Shown: piece by piece, positions 1 to 7,878 of the stretch
How positions within the stretch are numbered: the stretch's first letter is position 1
Layout of the letters: every line of letters starts with the position of its first letter
Source: UBA961 sp049317525
GTDB taxonomy: Bacteria; Bacteroidota; Ignavibacteria; Kapaibacteriales; UBA961
DNA: 50,750 nucleotides
Direction of reading: 5' to 3'
NCBI GenBank assembly: GCA_049317525.1
Contig: JBMOIC010000020.1
Location: 1-50,750 of the forward strand
The notes under the pieces: generated by a model
The model's database searches: none
What the model saw: the letters and a program-made list of their open reading frames with translations, nothing else
What the model was told of the DNA's origin: nothing
Made by a program: the position numbers and the translations under genes

Positions 1-1392
1 AATTATCCAAATCCGACGATAGGGAATGGTGTTATAACTGGAAATAAAATTTCTCAAATGGGAGCAACTACTGGTCAAGTTTTAAAATGGCAAGGAAATT
101 ATTGGCAATCAGGAAATGATATTACAGATAGTTTAAAGTATTTGAAAGAAGATCGCAATATTGCTGTGCCAAATACAAGTAGGCCAGTTCATATTGTGCA
201 GCCAAAAGGTAATGAATCAACTGTAGATTTTGCAATAATGCCTAAAGGAAATGGAAGCATGATGATGTCCATTCCAGATAATACTACCTCTGGTGGAAAT
301 AAAAGAGGAAATTCTAGTATAGATTTTCAGATGGGAAGAAATGCTGCTGATCAGGTTGCAAATGGACTATATTCTACAATTATTGGCGGATATGGCAATC
401 GAGTTCAAGGGGAGTATGCAATAACTGCAGGAGGAAAATTAAATGTAGTTGATGGTAATTTTTCAGCATCAATAGGGGGATTTAATAATAACACAATAGG
501 TTCTAATTCTGTAATTATCGGAGGGTCTGGAAATACAGTGATAGGTAATTATTCATTTATCATGGGATATAATAATATGGCTTCAGGAGCTTATTCATCA
601 TGTATTGGTGGTAGTTCAAATCAAGCTCAATCAATGTTCGCAGCTACTATAGGCGGTTCGGGAAATACTGCATATGGAAAATCAAGTTTTACTGGAGGAG
701 GTGCAGATAATTATGCATACGGTGCAAATAGCTCGATTACTGGTGGAATGGAAAATATGATTCTCTCTGAAAACTCTTCGATATTATCTGGCAGAGGCTT
801 GACATTGCAAAGTAATGCAAATTATTCCATTGGAATGGTTGGAAACAATGCTAGTGGTAATAGGGATATGACATTATCCACTCCAAATATAATGATGTTG
901 GGAAATATAAGTTTATGGCTTACTAGCAATGATAGTACGGCAAAGGACATTCGTTTCTTCGAGCCAAATTATAATATCAATTCATTCCCAGGCGCTTCAA
1001 ATTATACTTCTTTTAAGGCTGGACAACAATCAAATAATATTGAATATACTTTGCCTTTAACTGCAAGTACTAAAGCAAATCAAATATTAACGGTTAATAC
1101 AAATGGTCAAATGAATTGGGGAAAAGCCTTAATCACTCAATCTGTTTCTAATGTAGATTGTGGAAACTTAACAGCAAATGGAGGAACTGCATTTTGTGAA
1201 ATCACTATTTCAAATGCTAATATTGGAGACATTGTGTCAGTTTCACCAAGATCAGATATGGAAAATGGAGTCATTATCGCTTCTTCAAGAGTGTCAGAAA
1301 CAAATATGATTAGAATCAAATTCGTAAATGCAACATCAACAGATATAAATCCAAATTCTATTACTTGTGATATTGTAATAGTTCAACCTTAA
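1..1392 (+). CDS. Surface protein with YadA-head-like repeats, 5' end missing
   Basis: The reading frame is open from base 1, so the gene begins before the window; the ATG at 58 is internal. The visible 463 residues hold a stretch (about 360-780 nt) of short repeats built on patterns such as IIGGSGNT, SIGGFNNN and SCIGGSSNQ. This resembles the left-handed beta-roll head repeats of trimeric autotransporter adhesins (YadA head) and of similar Bacteroidota surface or fibre proteins. The N-terminal part (GATTGQVLKWQG) resembles the linker in tail-fibre-like proteins of this phylum. There is no YadA membrane anchor and no obvious T9SS sorting domain at the C-terminus, which ends in a compact beta-rich segment (SITCDIVIVQP). 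Export signal and full length are unknown because the start is cut off. It is probably an extracellular adhesin or fibre component; the exact role is not established. Confidence 0.7.
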   Translation, partial: NYPNPTIGNGVITGNKISQMGATTGQVLKWQGNYWQSGNDITDSLKYLKEDRNIAVPNTSRPVHIVQPKGNESTVDFAIMPKGNGSMMMSIPDNTTSGGNKRGNSSIDFQMGRNAADQVANGLYSTIIGGYGNRVQGEYAITAGGKLNVVDGNFSASIGGFNNNTIGSNSVIIGGSGNTVIGNYSFIMGYNNMASGAYSSCIGGSSNQAQSMFAATIGGSGNTAYGKSSFTGGGADNYAYGANSSITGGMENMILSENSSILSGRGLTLQSNANYSIGMVGNNASGNRDMTLSTPNIMMLGNISLWLTSNDSTAKDIRFFEPNYNINSFPGASNYTSFKAGQQSNNIEYTLPLTASTKANQILTVNTNGQMNWGKALITQSVSNVDCGNLTANGGTAFCEITISNANIGDIVSVSPRSDMENGVIIASSRVSETNMIRIKFVNATSTDINPNSITCDIVIVQP

Positions 1393-1458
1393 TTATGTAC
1401 GCCGTTTGATTACAAAGAATACATTATCACTGATACTTAAATAACACATTACATGAAT

Positions 1459-1492
1459 AAAAAAAGGTGCTTCATATTTCTATGAGCACCTT
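1459..1492 (-). terminator. Rho-independent terminator after tRNA-His
   Basis: Reading the minus strand, AAGGTGC and GCACCTT form a stem (1486-1492 with 1464-1470), extended by CATA/TATG around a short AT loop and followed by a T run (complement of the A run at 1459-1465). It lies immediately downstream of the tRNA-His gene. Confidence 0.8.
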
Positions 1493-1493
1493 G

Positions 1494-1566
1494 GGCGAAT
1501 GATGGGAATTGAACCCACGGCCAGCGGAACCACAAACCGCTGCTCTACCACTGAGCTACACTCGCC
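1494..1566 (-). tRNA. tRNA-His (GTG)
   Basis: The minus strand folds into a complete cloverleaf: a 7-bp acceptor stem (GCGAGTG with CATTCGC), the D arm GCTCAGTGGTAGAGC, an anticodon arm with loop TTGTGGT (anticodon GTG) and a T arm with loop TTCAATT. An extra 5' G (position -1, base 1566) opposite a C at discriminator position 73 (base 1494) is the identity mark of tRNA-His. The CCA end is not encoded. One U-U mismatch closes the anticodon stem. Confidence 0.95.
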
Positions 1567-1602
1567 ATTAATGTAATGCAATGTAAATTGCGATTACAGT
1601 TA

Positions 1603-1634
1603 CAAAGATAGTATTTCAAGATTACTTATTCAAA
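1603..1634 (-). promoter_or_regulatory. Bacteroidota-type promoter of tRNA-His
   Basis: On the minus strand there is TTTG (1631-1634), then 20 nt, then TATCTTTG (1603-1610), followed by the tRNA 36 nt downstream. This matches the -33 TTTG / -7 TAnnTTTG promoter known for Bacteroidota primary sigma factor. The tRNA-Glu promoter in this window has the same layout and exactly the same 20-nt spacer. Confidence 0.75.
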
Positions 1635-1643
1635 AAAAAGTAC

Positions 1644-3047
1644 TCAAAATAATCTATCTGCATTTTGTTGTGAATGAAGATGATGCTTTATATAAAGTTT
1701 AGTATCAAACTTAGATTTACACCCATTTGCGTTCATATACCTAATTTTTCCAAAGATTGGTCTTTCAAACCAAGCTCTGTCATGCACGCCACCAATACTC
1801 CAAGCTATTCCTGTATAGCCATTTGGATCTCTACCATCTAATTGATATGCATCATTTAAATAAATAGCAATTGATTGGGCTTCTTCAGGTGAATGTGTCC
1901 ATTCAAGAATTTTTTTTGCCCAATACATTCGCATATAACCATGCATTCTACCTTTGTATACTAATTCACATTGCGCAGCATTCCATAATTCATCATGCGT
2001 TTCAGCATTTTTAAATTGTTCTAAAGTATATAAATATTCTCTTTTATCGTTACTATGAATTGAATGTGTTGTTTTTGCCCAATTAGGAAAGCCTTTTGAA
2101 TCTGTATAACTGTCAGCATACAAACAATAATTATCAGCAAGCTCTTTTCTAACAATTAACTCTTCCAAAAAAGACAAAGACTGTTCGCTTTGAATGTCTT
2201 TTACTTCATATGCAATTCTTTGAGAAGAAATATTACCAACATGTAACCAAGGTGATAATCCAGAAACTGCTTTTGCATTTGGATCATTTCGTAAATGATA
2301 AGTAGAGAGTGTATTCTTAACAAATAATGAAAAAGCTTCCTGAGCATGATATTCTCCGCCAGAAATTCCTAGAACCGGACGAATATCCCGATTAACTTTC
2401 AGCTGGGGTTGAATCGCATCAAAATCTGTGAGGGGTGAATCATGTAAAAAAGGGAAAGGATGATCAATTGGAGAGGGAATATCTACCAAGAATTCGTTCA
2501 AAACTCTTTTGATCTTTGGTCTTAAGGTATAAGCTCCAAATTCAACTTTTTGTGAAATAAATCTGGCAGGAACTATATTATGACTATCTACTTCATAAAC
2601 GGGGCATTCAACCTTGGAAGCAATGTTCACCCTATTTAATACAGATTGTGCTAATGGATCGAAATCGGTGAATATTGCAGCTGCTTTATATTGCTGTGCA
2701 AAAGTGGAAATAGCTATTGAAGGCTCTTCACTTAGAATAGAAAAAAATGGAATATGTAAAGTATGAGCTTTTTGTTGGATCTCTTTTAGCCCATCTAACA
2801 TAAATGAATATTGTCTTAAACTTACTTCAAAACAATTAGGTACAATTGTACATACAATTACTAATGGTAATTTATGCTGCAAAGCAGAATATTGAGCAGA
2901 AAGAAGTCCCCAATTATCTTGAATCCTTTGATCTCTACTCATCCAATACACTAAGCATAAGCCTTGATTATGTATTGCACAATAATCATCAGCTTGCTGA
3001 ATTCCACCATCTGCAGAAACTAAATAAATCCTTCGGGAATCAATCAT
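1644..3047 (-). CDS. phr: Class II CPD photolyase (deoxyribodipyrimidine photo-lyase)
   Basis: This is a light-driven repair enzyme that splits cyclobutane pyrimidine dimers using FAD. The N-terminus contains the antenna-domain segment LVYWMSRDQR. The C-terminal FAD domain carries YLNDAYQLDGRDPNG, AWSIGGVHDRAW and ERPIFGKIRYMN, which are typical of class II enzymes rather than of the E. coli-type class I. Length (467 aa) is normal for the class. It is the last gene of an apparent three-gene minus-strand run, starting 23 bp after the exported protein at 3071-4129. I see no terminator after it before the tRNA-His promoter. The neighbours give no obvious DNA-repair context. Confidence 0.93.
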   Translation of the reverse strand: MIDSRRIYLVSADGGIQQADDYCAIHNQGLCLVYWMSRDQRIQDNWGLLSAQYSALQHKLPLVIVCTIVPNCFEVSLRQYSFMLDGLKEIQQKAHTLHIPFFSILSEEPSIAISTFAQQYKAAAIFTDFDPLAQSVLNRVNIASKVECPVYEVDSHNIVPARFISQKVEFGAYTLRPKIKRVLNEFLVDIPSPIDHPFPFLHDSPLTDFDAIQPQLKVNRDIRPVLGISGGEYHAQEAFSLFVKNTLSTYHLRNDPNAKAVSGLSPWLHVGNISSQRIAYEVKDIQSEQSLSFLEELIVRKELADNYCLYADSYTDSKGFPNWAKTTHSIHSNDKREYLYTLEQFKNAETHDELWNAAQCELVYKGRMHGYMRMYWAKKILEWTHSPEEAQSIAIYLNDAYQLDGRDPNGYTGIAWSIGGVHDRAWFERPIFGKIRYMNANGCKSKFDTKLYIKHHLHSQQNADRLF

Positions 3048-3070
3048 ATTCTATTTAGAATTAAAAGTTA

Positions 3071-4129
3071 TCATTGCAATAATTTTTTGACTAAAGCTGA
3101 AGTGGTTTTTTTAAATGCCTCTAAGGTATCTTCACTTAGACCTGCCGTCAATTTCTTGATTTTAATCAGCGTACCATCAGGCTTTATTTGTTGTAAAGTC
3201 AGGCTGATATCTGCACCTTCTAATGTTTTTTTACATTTACCATTTATACAATAGGCAAATCCAACACTATATAATAAAGATAATTCTTCTTTATTTGGAA
3301 GATTGAAATTTTCTGTCCCCCTTAAACCTTTTAACACATAAACAGAATCTCTGGTAACTTGGTCTATTGGTAGATACTTTGTTTGTTGTAAAGACGCTGC
3401 TTCAAAAAGAACTTCAAGGGCATAAAAAGAATTAACTTCTTTACCCTGAAAGATAGGCCAAAGTGATTTAATCTGTGTATCTTCTAATTGAAAGCTAATA
3501 AAACAAAGCGGTTCTGCTGGTGCTACTTGATACTCTGGAGACTCAGCTTTTTGATATAATAAAGAGTCACCTGTCACCTGACACATTGCCCTTTGTATTG
3601 CCTCCACTAAAGTTGGATCATACACAATTGTACCAAGAGAATCTCTATATCGTAACATAGCCATACCAATGCCACTTACAGATTGATTATAATCTTTGCC
3701 GGCTTTAGCAGAAATTTCTACTCTTAAAAGATTACCTAACTTATCCACTCTTAAAAAAAACAAAGCTTCAGCTTTTAGCTGTTGTCCTACAGAAAAAGCA
3801 GTAGGGTCTATATTAGCATCTTTAAGTTTCTTAGCAATAGAATCACGTTCTTTTAGCGATACATATATAAATTTATCTGCTGCTCCTAATGCAATAGCCA
3901 TTGCAGCATCGGTTTTACGGATAATCGAATTTGGAATATCTTTTCCATGTATTATTTCTGCAATCATGATACGTGCAAGCGTGGTATCCTTTTTTTGAGA
4001 TCCAGGAGCTAAAGATTCTGTATTTATTTTTACAGTATCCTGCTGTGACATTGCAGGTACTATGATGATAAGTAAAAGAATAAATGTTAGTCTTAACATG
4101 TATAATATCGAATTATGTGTAAAAATCAT
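3071..4129 (-). CDS. Exported protein of unknown function
   Basis: I do not recognise a family. After a short polar start there is a hydrophobic segment (MLRLTFILLLIIIVPAMSQQ), which reads as a signal peptide ending at AMS-QQ, so the protein is probably periplasmic or outer-membrane associated. The mature part of about 320 residues is mixed alpha/beta, with several Cys (MCQVTGD, PLCFISF, AYCINGKCKKTLEG) that could form disulfides. Start choice is uncertain. ATG 4147 overlaps the upstream HisA-like gene, ATG 4129 has AGGA five bases before it and is used here, and ATG 4099 would place the signal peptide right at the N-terminus. It lies between a HisA-like gene and the photolyase and is probably cotranscribed with both. 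Confidence 0.7.
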   Translation of the reverse strand: MIFTHNSILYMLRLTFILLLIIIVPAMSQQDTVKINTESLAPGSQKKDTTLARIMIAEIIHGKDIPNSIIRKTDAAMAIALGAADKFIYVSLKERDSIAKKLKDANIDPTAFSVGQQLKAEALFFLRVDKLGNLLRVEISAKAGKDYNQSVSGIGMAMLRYRDSLGTIVYDPTLVEAIQRAMCQVTGDSLLYQKAESPEYQVAPAEPLCFISFQLEDTQIKSLWPIFQGKEVNSFYALEVLFEAASLQQTKYLPIDQVTRDSVYVLKGLRGTENFNLPNKEELSLLYSVGFAYCINGKCKKTLEGADISLTLQQIKPDGTLIKIKKLTAGLSEDTLEAFKKTTSALVKKLLQ

Positions 4130-4136
4130 TCTCATC

Positions 4137-4907
4137 CTAAATTTCATTGGCTACAATTGATGGCTCTAATTTAGCTTCGATAGTTCTCCACATCCTTTGA
4201 CAAGGAAAACGATTCTCGTATAAAGCTCTTCCAACTATTACAGAATCCAATCCAATTGAGGTTAACTGTTGTAAATCCCAAAGTTGTTTTGGCCCACCTA
4301 CACCACCACCAACTGTTATTCTCATATTAGTAAGTGTTCCAATATTTTTTAAAACAGTAAAGTCAGGTCCTTTAAGAGACCCTTCCCATGCAATATCAGA
4401 ATATACCATTCTTGTAATTCCAGCAGATTTTGCCAATTCTGCAAGTTCATTATCGGTAATATCTACTTCAATATCTGGAAACAGAGCTTTTCCTTGATTG
4501 GACCTAATACCAATAACTACTCTGCTTGGTGTATATTTCTTAACAAGATCTTTAACACCTTCTAGATCAGATAGTAATACTTCATTTAAAATGATTCGAT
4601 ATATACCATGTTCTAACCAAAATTCACATTGTTCAATAGTAGGGAAAGAAGATAATAATTGAATAGGTATATCTACAGATTTAACCATTTCTAAGATTGT
4701 ATCCGTATTAGAAGTAGGATTATGCTCATCCATAGCATCATGATCTGTAATATGTAATGACTTAGCATTTTCTCTACGCCATAAACGGGCTAATTCATAT
4801 GGATGATTGGATATCTGAGAATAAAGAGATTCTGTACCAGGCAATCCTTGAATACATCGTTGACAATGGCCATGCTCTAAATCTATAGAGGGTATAATGA
4901 GAATCAT
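4137..4907 (-). CDS. HisA-like (ProFAR isomerase family) TIM-barrel protein, catalytic positions altered
   Basis: The N-terminus IPSIDLEHGHCQRCIQG and the C-terminal phosphate loop VGGGVGGPKQL followed by DSVIVGRALYE mark the HisA/HisF barrel family, and the length of 257 aa is close to HisA. Hallmarks of a working phosphoribosylformimino-AICAR-phosphate isomerase are nevertheless missing. The N-terminal phosphate loop (usually IGGGIR) reads LLSSFPT. The second catalytic Asp (SLD in Thermotoga HisA) is replaced in VVIGIRSNQGK. The catalytic Thr region reads VYSDIAWEGSL. The first Asp (SIDL) is kept. No other his gene is in the window. I chose the ATG at 4907 because HisA proteins begin just before the IPxID strand and a TAATTTTG promoter element lies at 4955-4962; the upstream ATG at 4985 would start before that element. 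It may have a different function. Confidence 0.75.
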   Translation of the reverse strand: MILIIPSIDLEHGHCQRCIQGLPGTESLYSQISNHPYELARLWRRENAKSLHITDHDAMDEHNPTSNTDTILEMVKSVDIPIQLLSSFPTIEQCEFWLEHGIYRIILNEVLLSDLEGVKDLVKKYTPSRVVIGIRSNQGKALFPDIEVDITDNELAELAKSAGITRMVYSDIAWEGSLKGPDFTVLKNIGTLTNMRITVGGGVGGPKQLWDLQQLTSIGLDSVIVGRALYENRFPCQRMWRTIEAKLEPSIVANEI

Positions 4908-4954
4908 AATATTGGGTATATGTAATTCAATGTTGGGTACACAATGATTTATTG

Positions 4955-4962
4955 CAAAATTA
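4955..4962 (-). promoter_or_regulatory. Possible -7 element for the HisA-like operon
   Basis: The minus strand reads TAATTTTG, matching TAnnTTTG, 47 nt before the preferred ATG at 4907. No TTTG -33 element is found at the usual distance, so the call rests on the -7 match and its position. Confidence 0.35.
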
Positions 4963-5055
4963 CCAAGTTTCACCAATTCATACATTACATGGTAATTTTA
5001 TATTAGTATTTCATGTATTTTGCACTCAGTTATTTATCATAATAAAGATAATTTT

Positions 5056-6186
5056 ATGAGTGCTCCTAACATTATACCAGTTACAAATAAAGCAGATAAA
5101 TTACGCTTTATTAAATCACAATGGAATTTTTATAAAGGCGATAATTCCTTTGTTCCACCTATTATAATGGATAGGGAAAAGTTATTAGACGAGAAAAAAA
5201 ATCCATTTTATAAACATTCTGCTATTCAATTATTTCTTGCAGAGAAAAATGGACACATCATTGGAAGAATAGCAGCAATAATTAATGATAATCATAATAT
5301 TATTCATAATGATAATATCGGCTTTTTTGGTTTTTTTGAGTGTGAAGATAATCAAGAAACAGCTAATGCATTGTTCCATGCAGCAGAAGAATGGCTTACA
5401 ATCAAGGGGAAATCTGAGATCAGAGGCCCAGTAAATCCTAGTATGAATGATGAATGTGGATTACTTGTAGACGGATTTGATTCTCCACCAGTAATTCTCA
5501 TGACATATAATCCAAAGTATTATGAAAAATTAGTAGAAAATTATGGATTCGGTAAAGTTAAAGATCTACATGCCTATATATTAGATCAGAATACCTTTGT
5601 TTCTGATAAAATGCGCAGAACAGTCGATATTATTAGGCAAAGATCACAAGTTACAATCAGAGAAGTAGATTTTAAGAATAAAGAAAACTTTAAAAGAGAT
5701 GTAAAAATTCTTAAAGAAATCTATAATGCTGCTTGGCAACCAAATTGGGGCTTTGTAAAAATGACTGATGAAGAATTTGATTTTCTTGCCGCAGATTTAA
5801 AACAAATTGCAGACCCAGTATATACCTTAATAGCAGAAGTAAAAGGAAAAGTAGCTGGATTTGCATTAGCGATTCCAGATATAAATCAATCACTTATCCA
5901 TAATAAGTCTGGTGGAATACTTGGTGCCGCTTGGCATTTACTCACCAAGAAAAAGAAAATCAATCTATTAAGAATCATTGTACTTGGTGTACTACCTGAA
6001 TACCAAAAACACGGAGTAGATGCTGTATTGTATCAAGAGATAGGCTCCAGAGGTTTGCCCAGAGGAATACAGTATGGCGAGGCATCATGGATATTAGAAG
6101 ATAATGAACCAATGAAAAAGGCTTTAACAACTACTATGCATGGAACTATTTATAAAACATATAGAATGTATCAAAAAACTCTTTAA
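5056..6186 (+). CDS. GNAT-fold acetyltransferase-like protein (YghO-type)
   Basis: The 376-residue protein has two acetyltransferase-like halves. The first contains SEIRGPVNPSMNDECG followed by PPVILMTYNPKYYEKL, a signature of a widespread but poorly characterised GNAT group often annotated YghO or simply N-acetyltransferase. The second contains LIAEVKGKVAGFALA and LRIIVLGVLPEYQKHGVD, which resembles the acetyl-CoA-binding beta4-alpha3 region of GNATs. The substrate is unknown. I chose ATG 5056 (MSAPNIIPV) because the family starts near this point; ATG 5020 would add 12 unlikely residues. It is divergent from the HisA-like operon and is followed after 16 bp by a DivIC-like gene, probably in the same transcript. 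Confidence 0.75.
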   Translation: MSAPNIIPVTNKADKLRFIKSQWNFYKGDNSFVPPIIMDREKLLDEKKNPFYKHSAIQLFLAEKNGHIIGRIAAIINDNHNIIHNDNIGFFGFFECEDNQETANALFHAAEEWLTIKGKSEIRGPVNPSMNDECGLLVDGFDSPPVILMTYNPKYYEKLVENYGFGKVKDLHAYILDQNTFVSDKMRRTVDIIRQRSQVTIREVDFKNKENFKRDVKILKEIYNAAWQPNWGFVKMTDEEFDFLAADLKQIADPVYTLIAEVKGKVAGFALAIPDINQSLIHNKSGGILGAAWHLLTKKKKINLLRIIVLGVLPEYQKHGVDAVLYQEIGSRGLPRGIQYGEASWILEDNEPMKKALTTTMHGTIYKTYRMYQKTL

Positions 6187-6202
6187 TCTATCATAATACA
6201 CA

Positions 6203-6547
6203 ATGGTAAGTCCTAAAAAGCAATCTAAACCATCACAAACAGAAATTCAAAAGAAGGGATTGCAACAAAAGACCATATATATTGCAATCGGAATATTATT
6301 GATTTCGCTTTCATTTATTCTTTGGGGAAAATATGGCCTTATACAAAGATGGAGCTTAGAACAAGATAAATTAGATTTAGTGATGCAAGTGAATAAACAG
6401 CACTTACTTTCTGATTCTCTACATGATGTTATTAAAAGACTTAGAAAAGATACTATGGAAATCGAACGCCTTGCCAGAGAACGATATGGAATGATAAAAC
6501 CCAATGAAGAAATCTTATTTATTTCTTCTTCTCCTAAAGAAAAATGA
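6203..6547 (+). CDS. Septum formation initiator, DivIC/FtsB-like
   Basis: This small bitopic membrane protein has the expected layout: a basic cytoplasmic N-terminus of about 25 residues, one transmembrane segment (IYIAIGILLISLSFILWGKY), and an extracytoplasmic coiled coil ending in the family signature IERLARERYGMIKPNEEILF. Members work in the FtsB/FtsL/FtsQ (DivIC/FtsL/DivIB) divisome subcomplex at the septum. Length (114 aa) is normal. It lies 16 bp after the GNAT gene and is followed by a terminator. Confidence 0.88.
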   Translation: MVSPKKQSKPSQTEIQKKGLQQKTIYIAIGILLISLSFILWGKYGLIQRWSLEQDKLDLVMQVNKQHLLSDSLHDVIKRLRKDTMEIERLARERYGMIKPNEEILFISSSPKEK

Positions 6548-6571
6548 AAGGTAAATCCTAATATTATATCT

Positions 6572-6604
6572 AGCCCATGTTTCATTAAGAAAAGTGGGCT
6601 TTTG
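6572..6604 (+). terminator. Terminator after the DivIC-like gene
   Basis: AGCCCA (6572-6577) pairs with TGGGCT (6595-6600) and is followed by TTTT. It separates the GNAT/divIC unit from sucD. Confidence 0.6.
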
Positions 6605-6631
6605 TATGCTATTCACAAAGTTTTTTTTTCA

Positions 6632-6639
6632 TATTTTTG
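6632..6639 (+). promoter_or_regulatory. Possible -7 element for sucD
   Basis: TATTTTTG matches TAnnTTTG 40 nt before the sucD ATG at 6679 and just after the preceding terminator. No clear TTTG lies at the 20-nt spacing, so confidence is limited. Confidence 0.4.
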
Positions 6640-6678
6640 TAATTGATTTCTATTCATTTTCTTTATACGAAAAACAAC

Positions 6679-7839
6679 ATGAGTGTATTAGTAAATAAAC
6701 ACACCAAAGTAATTGTGCAAGGTATAACTGGTGCAGAAGGAACTTTCCACACTTCTCAGATGCTTAAATATGGCACCAATGTGGTTGCCGGAGTTACACC
6801 TGGTAAACAAGGATTGTTGTATACAGGCAAAGGAGAAGATACTTTTTCTCGCGCTGTGCCAGTATATAATACTGTAAGCGAAGCAGCTAAAGCGTCCGGA
6901 GCAAATGCAAGTATTATTTTTGTACCTGCAAATATGGCTGCTGATGCAGTATTAGAAGCAATTGAAGCGGGCATCCCTCTTGTTGTTTGTATTACAGAGG
7001 GAATACCTATTCGAGACATGATTAAAGTGAAAACTGCTTTAAATAATTCTCAGAGTACATTAATTGGTCCTAATTGTCCAGGTATTATAACTCCTGGAGA
7101 ATGTAAACTTGGAATTATGCCAGGTTTTATTCATCATAAAGGTACAGTTGGTGTAGTTTCAAGAAGTGGTACACTTACATATGAAGCGGTAAAACAATTA
7201 ACTGATGTTGGATTAGGACAATCTACTTGCATCGGCATTGGTGGAGACCCAATTATTGGAACTCAATTCATAGATGCAATTCAATTATTTAATGATGATC
7301 CAGAAACTGAAGCTATCATTATGATTGGAGAGATTGGTGGAACAGCAGAAGAAGAAGCCGCAGAATATATTGGTAAATACGTAAATAAACCAGTGATTGG
7401 ATTTATTGCTGGTAGAACTGCACCTCCAGGAAGAAGAATGGGGCATGCAGGTGCTATTATTTCTGGTGGTAAAGGAACTGCAAGTGCTAAAGTGGATGCT
7501 ATGAGAGCAGCTGGCATATTGGTTGCTGATTCACCAGCTCATATTGGACGCTCTGTTGCAGAGGCTTTAGGAGTTAAGGCATCTAAAGATTCTAAGAAAT
7601 CTGGTAAATCTTCGGCAAAAGACATCAAAATATCAAATAACAAAACGAGTGTCAAAACAAAAAAAAACGACCTGGATAGTATAGATATCTCTGCAAGCGA
7701 AAGCCCACAAAAAAGGGGAAGAAAACCTGGCACTAAAAATAAGCCAGGTTATCTGAAGCCTCCAGGGCGCCCTAAAAGTTTTGAAGAAAAGCCAGAAAAA
7801 GTAGCTGGTAAACGTGGTAGACCCAAAAAACAAGACTAA
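6679..7839 (+). CDS. sucD: Succinyl-CoA synthetase alpha subunit with C-terminal AT-hook-like tail
   Basis: Residues 1 to about 298 are a complete SucD. The CoA-binding Rossmann part contains VQGITGAEGTFH, followed by IGPNCPGIITPGECKLG and VSRSGTLTYEA. The phosphorylated active-site His is H256 in GRRMGHAGAIISGG. The enzyme normally ends near residue 290-300, but here the frame continues for about 88 Lys/Ser/Pro-rich residues. That tail contains three AT-hook-like patches: KRGRKPG (345-351), PPGRPK (361-366) and GKRGRPKK (377-384), the last with the canonical GRP core. This suggests DNA (or other polyanion) binding added to a TCA-cycle enzyme, which is unusual. I chose ATG 6679 (MSVLVNK) because SucD starts at this strand and a -7-like element lies just upstream. 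The beta subunit gene sucC is not in the window. A run of nine A (7659-7667) lies between the core and the hooks. Confidence 0.93.
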   Translation: MSVLVNKHTKVIVQGITGAEGTFHTSQMLKYGTNVVAGVTPGKQGLLYTGKGEDTFSRAVPVYNTVSEAAKASGANASIIFVPANMAADAVLEAIEAGIPLVVCITEGIPIRDMIKVKTALNNSQSTLIGPNCPGIITPGECKLGIMPGFIHHKGTVGVVSRSGTLTYEAVKQLTDVGLGQSTCIGIGGDPIIGTQFIDAIQLFNDDPETEAIIMIGEIGGTAEEEAAEYIGKYVNKPVIGFIAGRTAPPGRRMGHAGAIISGGKGTASAKVDAMRAAGILVADSPAHIGRSVAEALGVKASKDSKKSGKSSAKDIKISNNKTSVKTKKNDLDSIDISASESPQKRGRKPGTKNKPGYLKPPGRPKSFEEKPEKVAGKRGRPKKQD

Positions 7840-7878
7840 ATCACCAAACTTTATATTTTAAACTTTTATTGAAAAAAA

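Noticed and set aside
360..790. Repeats in the first gene as a CRISPR array or DNA tandem repeat
   Set aside because: Only the encoded protein pattern repeats; the DNA is not identical from unit to unit.
4137..4907. Annotation as a normal histidine biosynthesis gene hisA
   Set aside because: The changed phosphate loop and missing Asp make the standard reaction doubtful, and no his gene is nearby.
7281..7517. Minus-strand open frames inside sucD
   Set aside because: Composition follows the sense frame of sucD; no independent evidence.
7575..7839. SucD tail as a sequencing frameshift from a neighbouring gene
   Set aside because: The tail is in frame with the enzyme, has a normal stop and repeated AT-hook-like motifs, and no truncated neighbour is visible; a natural extension is more likely.
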